This document shows, piece after piece, positions 57,510 to 64,000 of a stretch of DNA of 64,000 bases. The DNA comes from Ensifer adhaerens. Lineage in GTDB: Bacteria; Pseudomonadota; Alphaproteobacteria; Rhizobiales; Rhizobiaceae. The notes beneath the pieces were generated by a model, which did not search any database, was not told where the DNA came from, and worked only from the letters and a program-made list of their open reading frames with translations. The position numbers and the translations under genes were made by a program. The stretch lies in NCBI RefSeq assembly GCF_001270265.1, contig NZ_LGAP01000007.1:141954-205953 (forward strand). The letters are read 5' to 3'. How positions within the stretch are numbered: the first letter of the stretch is position 1; the number at the start of each line of letters is the position of its first letter.

Positions 57510-58439
57510 TCAGCCGTGGCGGCGCCGCCAATCGGTCGGTGTTTCACCGGTCAATTTACGGAATGCAGCTGCGAATGCTGTTTGCGAGGCATAACCGAGG
57601 GAGGCTGCGACCAACGCGATCGAATTTTGAGGATCGCGCAGCATGTTTATGGCCTGCTCGAGCCGATATTGACGCAGCCAGTTGTGAGGCGAAAGCCCCG
57701 TGCTTTCCTTGAATGCGCGACAGAAATGAAAACGCGACAGCCCGGAATCGGCAGCGAGGGCGGCGAGGGAGACGTCCGCATCGGCGTCCGACCGCAATCG
57801 CTCGATTGCCCGGCGCAGCACGTTCGGTGCGAGGCCGCCGAGCGCCGGCCGATAGCTCGGTGCCTTGCCGGTATGTGCAGCCAGCAGGCGCGTGGCCAAC
57901 AGATCAGTCAGCTGCTGCCTGAACAGTGTATCCAGTGCCCCATTGCCTTCCAGGACATCGGCTGCGCTCAGGAGCAATCGGGATGTAATGAGGTCCGGAT
58001 GCGCCGTTCGCTCCAGAAGATCGGTCGGCGTAAAAATATCGGTTTCGTCAGCAATGCGTGTCAGTGTCGTGCGAGGGAGATAGAGCTGAACGACATCAAC
58101 CGGTTTTGGAATGTCCCATCGGGAGCTTGATCCAGCCGGGATGATGATCACAACCCCGCGACGAAACGTTCCGCTCTCGACCGATCTTCCTGACCGCCGT
58201 TCCATGCGCTGTATCGCGCCGTTGTAAGCCATGATGACGTGGTCGGTCATGGGCTCGACGACGTCATGCAAGGGGCCATGATTCCAGTGGGCGATTGCAC
58301 CGCCGGAGGGGTCTGCCGCAAGATGAATTGGCGCAGTCCGGAGAACGCGCGACATCTCGTTTGCAGGATTGTGGTCAGCAGCCGGCATTTCGTCCCGGCG
58401 CGCCTCGATTGTCTCAACCGACGAGCAAGGCAAGCTCAT
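57510..58439 (-). CDS. AraC-family transcriptional regulator
   Basis: 309 residues. A cupin-like sensing domain (about 30-180) and a C-terminal double HTH (about 205-305) with VSLAALAADSGLSRFHFCRA, FKESTGLSPHNWLRQYRLEQ and ASQTAFAAAFRKLTGETPTD. The start is uncertain: in-frame ATGs exist at codons 18 and 29. It is transcribed toward the haloperoxidase-NDH-2 genes, separated from them by the degenerate copy of its own 3' end. It probably controls that neighbourhood. Confidence 0.88.
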   Translation of the reverse strand: MSLPCSSVETIEARRDEMPAADHNPANEMSRVLRTAPIHLAADPSGGAIAHWNHGPLHDVVEPMTDHVIMAYNGAIQRMERRSGRSVESGTFRRGVVIIIPAGSSSRWDIPKPVDVVQLYLPRTTLTRIADETDIFTPTDLLERTAHPDLITSRLLLSAADVLEGNGALDTLFRQQLTDLLATRLLAAHTGKAPSYRPALGGLAPNVLRRAIERLRSDADADVSLAALAADSGLSRFHFCRAFKESTGLSPHNWLRQYRLEQAINMLRDPQNSIALVAASLGYASQTAFAAAFRKLTGETPTDWRRRHG

Positions 58440-59143
58440 GGTTGCGCGCTCGCTGACTGACGCTGCTTACGCACGATCCCGCCAACAATCGCAGGATCAT
58501 TGAGCATCCACCCATGGTGCCCGACGTTGTCAGTCCTACTACCCATGACACCCCCAATGTCGCGAACGGTGCTTTTGGTTGTTCGCGCGTTGTGTGATGC
58601 AGGGGAAATATCAAAAACTTTTGAGGCGGAAACCTATTCTCCAGGATAGGTTGCCTTCGCCATGGGGCTCGTTCTTAGTCACACGGGCCCGAGCGTCGCG
58701 CGATGGATGTGCCGCCCGCCTGAGGGGCCGATGTAAGGCATCAGGCTGTTTTACGCCGCGAGTTCTTTAATCCCTGACCTGTCGAGCTCTCGCTCGTCGT
58801 CGCCTTCCCAAGAGTGGAGGTATCGAGGTGCGATTGAGATTAGCCGAGGGCATCGGCATCCAGCACTTCAATTCCTGCTTGGCATATCAATGATCCGGCC
58901 GGGCGAGGAATCAGGCGCGCGCCAGCCTTCTGCACCGAACTGATCGCCATTCTACCGATACGCAGGTCAACTTCTGCTGCCCCCCGGTTCGGACGGGCGG
59001 ATTGTGAGGATCCGACGGCCGTTTTTTTCGGCGGCTGGCCATGTCGCGCCAAGAGTCCTCCCGCTCGGCCATCTATTTTGGGGCCTTTTGGATCGCATAA
59101 TGTATCGATCGGAACGTCGATGTTTCGGTTTCTTGCGCTCTGA
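58440..59143. other. Intergenic, no intact gene
   Basis: About 700 bases. Frames on both strands are short and unlike known proteins. It probably contains the AraC promoter at its left end and unrecognisable debris elsewhere. Confidence 0.4.
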
Positions 59144-59270
59144 CTAAATAGCCAAGCGTATGCTAGGCCCGCCATCTCCACTGTAGTTGCCGTCGATGAA
59201 AATGACGCCAGCGGCTTCGAGCGCCGAACGAATGTCAGCAACCGCGCGCGCGGCATATCGGCCGGTCGCT
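59144..59270 (-). pseudogene. XRE regulator C-terminal remnant
   Basis: On the minus strand, AVADIRSALEAAGVIFIDGN followed by GGPSIRLAI and a TAG at 59144-59146 match the C-terminal tail (IRxALExAGVEFIxENGGGPGVRL) of short rhizobial XRE regulators. The helix-turn-helix part is missing and no start codon is evident. Confidence 0.5.
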
Positions 59271-59435
59271 GGTGAGGGCGGGGAAGTGAGGGGCGAGGTC
59301 CCGAAAACCTCGTTGTCTGCGATCAGCCGGCCGAAGAAGGGCAGGCGGGTGCGGCAGGATCGAACGACTGAATTTATTTGGTAGCGACTGTCGTGGCTCT
59401 TCTCGATTCCCTACTTGCTCGGCGCGAAGCGCCCT

Positions 59436-60239
59436 TCACGCCACCACAATCGGCACTTTGGTCGGCGACGCCTTGACCCGGTTGTAGAGGTCGATGACGT
59501 CCTGGTTGATCATGCGCACGCAACCGGAAGATGCTTGAGTGCCGATGGTCCACCATTCGGGTGAGCCGTGCACGCGATAGCCAGTGTCGTGGCCGTCCTT
59601 GTAGATATAGTGTGCGCGGGCGCCGAGCGGGTTGTCGAGGCCACCCGGCTGACCGCCCGTCCATTTCACCAACTCCGGCTTGCGCGCGATCATCTCTTTG
59701 GGCGGCGTCCAGGTCGGCCATTCCTTGGTGTACTGGATCTCCGCGCGGCCGTTCCATTCGAAGCCGGCCTTGCCGATGCCGACGCCGTAACGGATCGCTT
59801 CGCCGCCTTCCTGCACCCAATAGAGATGCCGCTCGTTGAGCCGCACCACGATCGTGCCCGGCGCCTCGCCGGTCGGATCGATAACGATCTGACGACGGAA
59901 TTCCGGCCTGACCTTCTGGAATGGGATTGCCGGGATCACGATGCCGTTGTCGGTCAGCGAGGCATACATCGTGCTATTGTTGGTGATGTTGCTGTCGACG
60001 CTGATCGGTGGGATCGGGCGGATCGAACCGGTCGGCATGTGGTCAACGCCCACAGGCGGCATACCACCCGACGGCTCGATTGGTCCCAGCGATGGGAGTT
60101 CGAGCGTCGGAGAGCAGCCGGAGGCGCCAAGCAGGGTCATGACACCGAGGCCCGAAAGCACGGCGCGGCGGGAGACGGCGTAGCCGGACTCTGGTATAGT
60201 GGCGCCGGAGGACAGCGTGTGATCTTGCGGCTTACGCAT
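59436..60239 (-). CDS. L,D-transpeptidase (YkuD family) lipoprotein
   Basis: 267 residues. The N-terminus SRRAVLSGLGVMTLLGASGC combines an RR motif with a lipobox, so the protein is exported and probably lipid-anchored. A low-complexity Pro/Gly segment (about 50-85) leads to the YkuD catalytic domain (about 110-265), with VRLNERHLYWVQEGGEAIRY, HGSPEWWTIG and the catalytic SSGCVRMINQD. It should form 3-3 cross-links or attach proteins to peptidoglycan. The ATG at 60239 matches the lipoprotein layout best. A single-gene unit. Confidence 0.93.
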   Translation of the reverse strand: MRKPQDHTLSSGATIPESGYAVSRRAVLSGLGVMTLLGASGCSPTLELPSLGPIEPSGGMPPVGVDHMPTGSIRPIPPISVDSNITNNSTMYASLTDNGIVIPAIPFQKVRPEFRRQIVIDPTGEAPGTIVVRLNERHLYWVQEGGEAIRYGVGIGKAGFEWNGRAEIQYTKEWPTWTPPKEMIARKPELVKWTGGQPGGLDNPLGARAHYIYKDGHDTGYRVHGSPEWWTIGTQASSGCVRMINQDVIDLYNRVKASPTKVPIVVA

Positions 60240-60648
60240 GCACTCTTTACCCCCAAACGAACGGTCGGCATCATACCCACCGGATGGGCAGATTTTCACA
60301 ATTCATGATTAAAGAAGCGTGAATCATTAACGGCGGTGCCCAGACGCTTCTCATTTGCAAGTGCAGGTCTTGTGGCACCATCTTGAGGGCTCGAGCGGCT
60401 GGATGGCATAACCCGCTGCTCGTCGGAGCCGCTACATTTTGGGTCCTGCGGGAGCAGTTCTGTGCTCCAGTGATCCCAGAGCGAGCAGCATGGGTCCGTG
60501 GTTAGGTTCTCTTCAAGAGCAGAGATTCTATGGTCGGCTTCCGGCCCATTGCGGACGTGGTCAAGGGATGCTCCGCAACATGCGTTGACAGTCTGGCATC
60601 CGCATGCCGACGCTGCCATGAATGAGCTTTATCAAGGGAGGTATCATA
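60240..60648. other. Intergenic, no gene seen
   Basis: About 410 bases between the divergent transpeptidase and SDR genes. It contains both promoters but no strong operator or recognisable coding sequence. Confidence 0.4.
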
Positions 60649-61419
60649 ATGCAGAAGAATGCGCCGGATTTCAGCCTTGACGGCAAAGTGACGTTCGTGA
60701 CGGGAGCGAGCCGTGGCATCGGTCGTGCTTGCGCAATTGCCTGTGCCGCAGCAGGGTCCGATATCGTCCTGGGAGTCCGCGACATCGCGGCGTCGGCTGG
60801 CCTGGTTAGCGAACTCGAGAGCGCCGGAGGCAAAGTCCTCCCGGTTGAGCTGGACATTCCCAATAAGGCCCATATCGCACAAGCAGTGGATGCGGCCCTT
60901 ACAACGTTCGGTCGGATCGACGTCCTCATCAACAATGTCGGAGTGGCTCCCGGCAATCTCGCGGAACTTGTTGAGGAAAAGGACCTTGACCAGATACTCG
61001 ATGTCAACATCAAGGGCACCTTTCTGATGACGCAGGCAATAGGTCGGCATATGATCGAGCGTAAAGAGGGCCGGATCATCAACATCAGTTCGCAGGCCGG
61101 TACAGTGGCACTGCGCGGCGAGGCGATCTATTGCATGAGCAAGGCGGCAATTAATCACCTGACGCGCTGCCTTGCAGCCGAGTGGGCGCGCTACAACGTC
61201 ACGGTAAATACCGTATCGCCGACCTTCATCCACACCGATGGCACCGCACCTTTCCTATCCAATCCCGACAATCGCCAAGCGACGCTCGGTCACATTCCAC
61301 TCGGCCGGATCGGTGAAACCGACGATGTAGTGGGTGCCGTGGTCTTCCTTGCGTCACCGGCTGCGAGCCTAATCACCGGCGCGAACCTGCTGGTGGACGG
61401 TGGATGGTCCGTCGCCTGA
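60649..61419 (+). CDS. Short-chain dehydrogenase/reductase (FabG-like)
   Basis: 256 residues. Cofactor motif VTGASRGIGRACAIACAAAG, NNVG in VLINNVGVAPG, catalytic ISSQAGTVALRGEAIYCMSK, and the C-terminal ITGANLLVDGGWSVA. GGGAGG precedes the ATG at 60649, ruling out an upstream start. The family includes 3-oxoacyl-ACP, gluconate and glucose dehydrogenases; the substrate is not evident. No linked genes. Confidence 0.92.
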   Translation: MQKNAPDFSLDGKVTFVTGASRGIGRACAIACAAAGSDIVLGVRDIAASAGLVSELESAGGKVLPVELDIPNKAHIAQAVDAALTTFGRIDVLINNVGVAPGNLAELVEEKDLDQILDVNIKGTFLMTQAIGRHMIERKEGRIINISSQAGTVALRGEAIYCMSKAAINHLTRCLAAEWARYNVTVNTVSPTFIHTDGTAPFLSNPDNRQATLGHIPLGRIGETDDVVGAVVFLASPAASLITGANLLVDGGWSVA

Positions 61420-61873
61420 GGCGGGGAGGGGGGCTGCGTTCGGCGACGGTCCTCACATCTCAAGCGACTTGCGGGGGGCACACGAAATGTTACTGGCCAG
61501 GCTGTGCGGGAAAGCCGAAATGGCCGGGAAAGCAGGGAAACCCTTTTGTCGCGGGGGCCCCCGGCGCTGCAATTACTCCAAGTGTTCAGCGCCGCTACTG
61601 CGCAGAAGCCCGGATGGCGGCATCACCATCAAATCGGCCATAGCGGTCTTTGGTTGATAAAGGTCAAGGAACGGCGCGAACCCGCTTTCTCCAGGCGGGG
61701 GCGGTGTAAATTTCTCTGTCGCCCTTTGCCCGTTATGGACAGCTCCGAATTGGCTCAGTGTGCTTGGTTCAAAACGTGAAGGACTCGACGCATTTTTGTT
61801 CTTGGCGGGTGAGTGACCTCTAAGTTTCAAAACGCGTCGCGAGTTGGAAAGGCGATTGATCGCGTGCCAATGT
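61420..61873. other. Intergenic, no gene seen
   Basis: About 450 bases between the convergent SDR and adenylate cyclase genes. Several short overlapping frames exist on both strands, none convincing. Confidence 0.4.
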
Positions 61874-63607
61874 TCACGGCGGCATGCCTGCCTTCAGGAG
61901 CCCATGTCGGAACAAATCCAGTTGCTCCGGACGCTCCAGCAGCAGCCCTCGCCTGATGAAGTTGTCGGTCGAGAAATCGGAACAGAGACCTAGCAGATGG
62001 CTTTTTGCCTTTTCGGTCGCGATCGGGTCACCTGCTTGTGCGTAGCAGGCGACCAGGCGCGCGCATGTGAATGGGCCCGGGTTTGGTAGTTCTTCTAGCG
62101 CGGCAGCGGCTTCCGCGTAGCGGCCAGCAAGATAGAGGGCGTTGCCAAGGGCGGCGCTATACCATCGCGGCGGAAACGGATTTAGCCGGAACCCTTCCTC
62201 GATCCATTCCAGCGCTTCATCGAGTTTGCCGCGTCGGGCCAGTAGGCCGCCCATTTGCACCAGTGTGTTGGCGTCGTTGGGATTCATCTGATAGGCCCGA
62301 CGATAATGTCGCTCACCCAACTCAAATTCGCGTCGGTTAACGTGAATGAGTGCCAGCAATCGCTGGCAACCACTCTCGCCTTCGTCGAGGGTTACCGCCC
62401 TACGTGCCAGGGCCAGCGCTTCGTCAAGAACGTCGGATGGTGAGTTGGCGTAGCCGTTCAGCGCAATTTTCGCTAACGCGAGATGGGAAAGTGCCAATCC
62501 GAACTGCGGATCTCGCTCGAGTGCCGCATTGAACATCGTGAGCGCCTGTTGATTGTCGTCCTTTTCATAGCTGCGCATATGCACCAGACCCCGCAGGTAA
62601 TACTCGTAGGCGGCCAGGCTGGTTGTCGGTTTTCGCAGTGCCTGGCGAACATCCGCGCACTCGATGTGTCCCACAAGGGTGGCGACAATCGTCCGGGTTA
62701 GTTGATCCTGAACTGCGAATAGATCCTGAACATCGCGGTCGTAGTGTTCAGACCACAGCTGCGTTCCGGAAACCGCTTCGACGAGCTGGGCCGCAATTCT
62801 TAGTCGCTTACCTGCGCGGCGAACGCTGCCCAGGACAAGGTAAGTCACGCCCAACTTCTTGCTGATCTCATTCAGGTCCGAGTGCCGGTCGCGAAAGCGG
62901 AACGACGAGCTAGCATCGATGACGGTGAGCGAACGAAACCGCGCAAGGCCGCATATGACATCCTCAGTCATCCCGTCACTGAAAATTTCGTCGTGCTGCG
63001 ATCCGCCCAAATTCTCAAACGGCAGAACAGCAATAGATGTCGGCCTGGCCAGAGAGCCTATCGATGGTCGGGCTAAAGGTGCGTCTCCCCAATGCCAGAC
63101 ATGGAGGGGACGGGCGATGTTCTTGAGTGATATCTCGCCGCCGTCGACAAATTCAGAGTGGCGGCCTGAGGTAAGCTGACGGTGAACGAGGTCAGAAATA
63201 CATATGCCACCGGGCTCGGCCGCCGCCTCCAGGCGGGCTGCGACGTTTACACCACCTCCCAGGACATCGTCACCTTCGATCACCACATCGGCGAGATTGA
63301 TGCCGATCCTTAAAACAAGCGGGAAATCAACTCTCTGGTTTTGCCGACGGGACTCAAGCTTCGATTGAATTGATATCGCACAATCCACCGCCTCCACGGC
63401 CGAGCTGAAGACGACGAGGGAGCCATCGCCCATCAACTTGACTATCCGCCCCCCGCGGGCATCAACATTGGGGTGAAGAACTGAGGATTGCAGCCGTTTT
63501 ATAGACCGAACTGCTCGCGTTTCGTCGGCTTCCATGAGACGCGCATAGCCGACGACATCGGTCGCCATAATGGCCGCCAGCCGCCGTTCGACGCGTTGCT
63601 TCGCCAT
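61874..63607 (-). CDS. Adenylate cyclase with TPR domain
   Basis: 577 residues. A class III cyclase domain (about 5-170) has metal aspartates in AAIMATDVVGYARLM and LMGDGSLVVF, and GGGVNVAARLEAAAEPG. A central region SIAVLPFENLGGSQHDEIFSDG resembles the TolB-N-like segment common in rhizobial cyclases. The C-terminal half (about 320-560) consists of TPR repeats (QALTMFNAALERDPQFGLAL and others). Soluble. The ATG at 63607 has GGAG seven bases upstream. Rhizobia carry many such proteins; the signal is unknown. Confidence 0.92.
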   Translation of the reverse strand: MAKQRVERRLAAIMATDVVGYARLMEADETRAVRSIKRLQSSVLHPNVDARGGRIVKLMGDGSLVVFSSAVEAVDCAISIQSKLESRRQNQRVDFPLVLRIGINLADVVIEGDDVLGGGVNVAARLEAAAEPGGICISDLVHRQLTSGRHSEFVDGGEISLKNIARPLHVWHWGDAPLARPSIGSLARPTSIAVLPFENLGGSQHDEIFSDGMTEDVICGLARFRSLTVIDASSSFRFRDRHSDLNEISKKLGVTYLVLGSVRRAGKRLRIAAQLVEAVSGTQLWSEHYDRDVQDLFAVQDQLTRTIVATLVGHIECADVRQALRKPTTSLAAYEYYLRGLVHMRSYEKDDNQQALTMFNAALERDPQFGLALSHLALAKIALNGYANSPSDVLDEALALARRAVTLDEGESGCQRLLALIHVNRREFELGERHYRRAYQMNPNDANTLVQMGGLLARRGKLDEALEWIEEGFRLNPFPPRWYSAALGNALYLAGRYAEAAAALEELPNPGPFTCARLVACYAQAGDPIATEKAKSHLLGLCSDFSTDNFIRRGLLLERPEQLDLFRHGLLKAGMPP

Positions 63608-63762
63608 CGCGGGTCTCCGCATGAGATGACGGAAGATATTATCGCACTCTCAAGTACTGCAAAAGGTGCCGGCTGCAAGTTACTGCCAGTGCGGGCGCGT
63701 ACTCGCATGGCTGAACCGCAACAATCCCTACTGGCGTGCCGGCTGGTCGGAATCATAGCTGA

Positions 63763-63877
63763 TTAGGACTTTGGTTTTCTACCTGAGCGCAAAGGCGGCG
63801 GGCGCGACGAATTCGTGTCCACTTGAGCAAACAGTTCGACGACATTTACCCCGAGGACATTCGCCAGAGCCTCTAGG
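63763..63877 (-). pseudogene. XRE regulator C-terminal fragment cut by the IS element
   Basis: Minus-strand frame DLEALANVLGVNVVELFAQV then a tail ending GRKPKS and TAA at 63763-63765. LEALANVLGVNVVELF is the end of a Cro/CI helix-turn-helix domain. The N-terminal part should lie to the right but is replaced by the IS end at about 63877, so the gene is disrupted. Confidence 0.55.
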
Positions 63878-64000
63878 TCGTGTGGACACTTACCTGATCC
63901 AGAGGACGATGGCTGCGATTGTGACGACGGCTCGGTAGTTTTGTGCCGTTTTCTCGTAGCGCGTGGCTACTCTGCGGAACTGTTTGAGTTTTGAGAAGCA
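63878..64000 (-). mobile_element. IS5-family element, one end and transposase C-terminus (partial)
   Basis: A minus-strand frame ending TAA at 63890-63892 encodes KLKQFRRVATRYEKTAQNYR followed by AVVTIAAIVLWIR, the C-terminus of an IS5-family (IS427-type) transposase. It continues beyond the window. The sequence GTGTGGACACTTACC just outside the stop is probably the terminal inverted repeat, next to CTAG, which fits TA-type target choice. Confidence 0.75.

Overview
The window looks like a piece of a large accessory replicon (megaplasmid or chromid) of a rhizobial alphaproteobacterium (Rhizobium/Ensifer/Agrobacterium type). Evidence: GC-rich genes; a complete malonate operon (matC-matB-matA with a divergent matR) of the kind described in Rhizobium; a Ti-plasmid-type TraA relaxase with an IncQ/RSF1010-like oriT; many LysR, AraC and FixJ regulators; and a mosaic of truncated genes and IS remnants. 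No rRNA, tRNA or CRISPR array was seen.

Layout. 0-14 kb is a patchwork: a nucleotidyltransferase-HEPN protein, an RND efflux pump (adaptor and transporter) with a decayed outer-membrane gene, an IS30 remnant, a DMT exporter with a divergent WYL regulator, an ardC tail, a hipBA toxin-antitoxin pair, a broken DUF1254 gene, a NUDIX hydrolase and an MFS fragment. Two identical 27-bp direct repeats lie at 1.03 and 10.37 kb. 14.3-19.5 kb is the malonate uptake and catabolism operon with its regulator. 20-25.2 kb is a conjugation fragment (truncated traG, traD-like gene, oriT, full-length traA); the genes on both sides of it are cut.

25.2-43 kb is the most interesting part. Four transcription units, mostly encoding exported or membrane oxidoreductases and hydrolases, each carry upstream a LysR-type box of the form ATTAG-N5-(C/A)T(A/T)AT, and two close LysR paralogues sit among them. 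Two of the units end in the same pair: an exported P460-like cytochrome with a CxxCH motif, followed by a DUF4405 membrane protein. Other members are aldo/keto reductases (one complete and one truncated copy with Tat signals), exported alpha/beta hydrolases, an exported carboxymuconolactone-decarboxylase-like protein, a cupin resembling cupin hydroxynitrile lyases, a DUF1330 protein, an SDR and an MFS exporter. I infer a coordinated, largely periplasmic redox or electrophile-handling regulon; its substrate is unknown.

43-50.5 kb holds an SDR with a divergent LysR gene and a phosphorelay operon (MASE1/five-PAS histidine kinase, a decayed response regulator, a single-domain receiver, a FixJ-type regulator). 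51-57 kb is a stress/redox cassette (metallo-beta-lactamase fold, NmrA-like, cupin, MscS, NDH-2-like, haloperoxidase-like) flanked by two inverted remnants of an AraC regulator 3' end; an intact AraC gene follows. 58-64 kb contains regulator debris, an L,D-transpeptidase, an SDR, an adenylate cyclase with TPR repeats, and an IS5-type element running off the right edge that appears to cut an XRE regulator.
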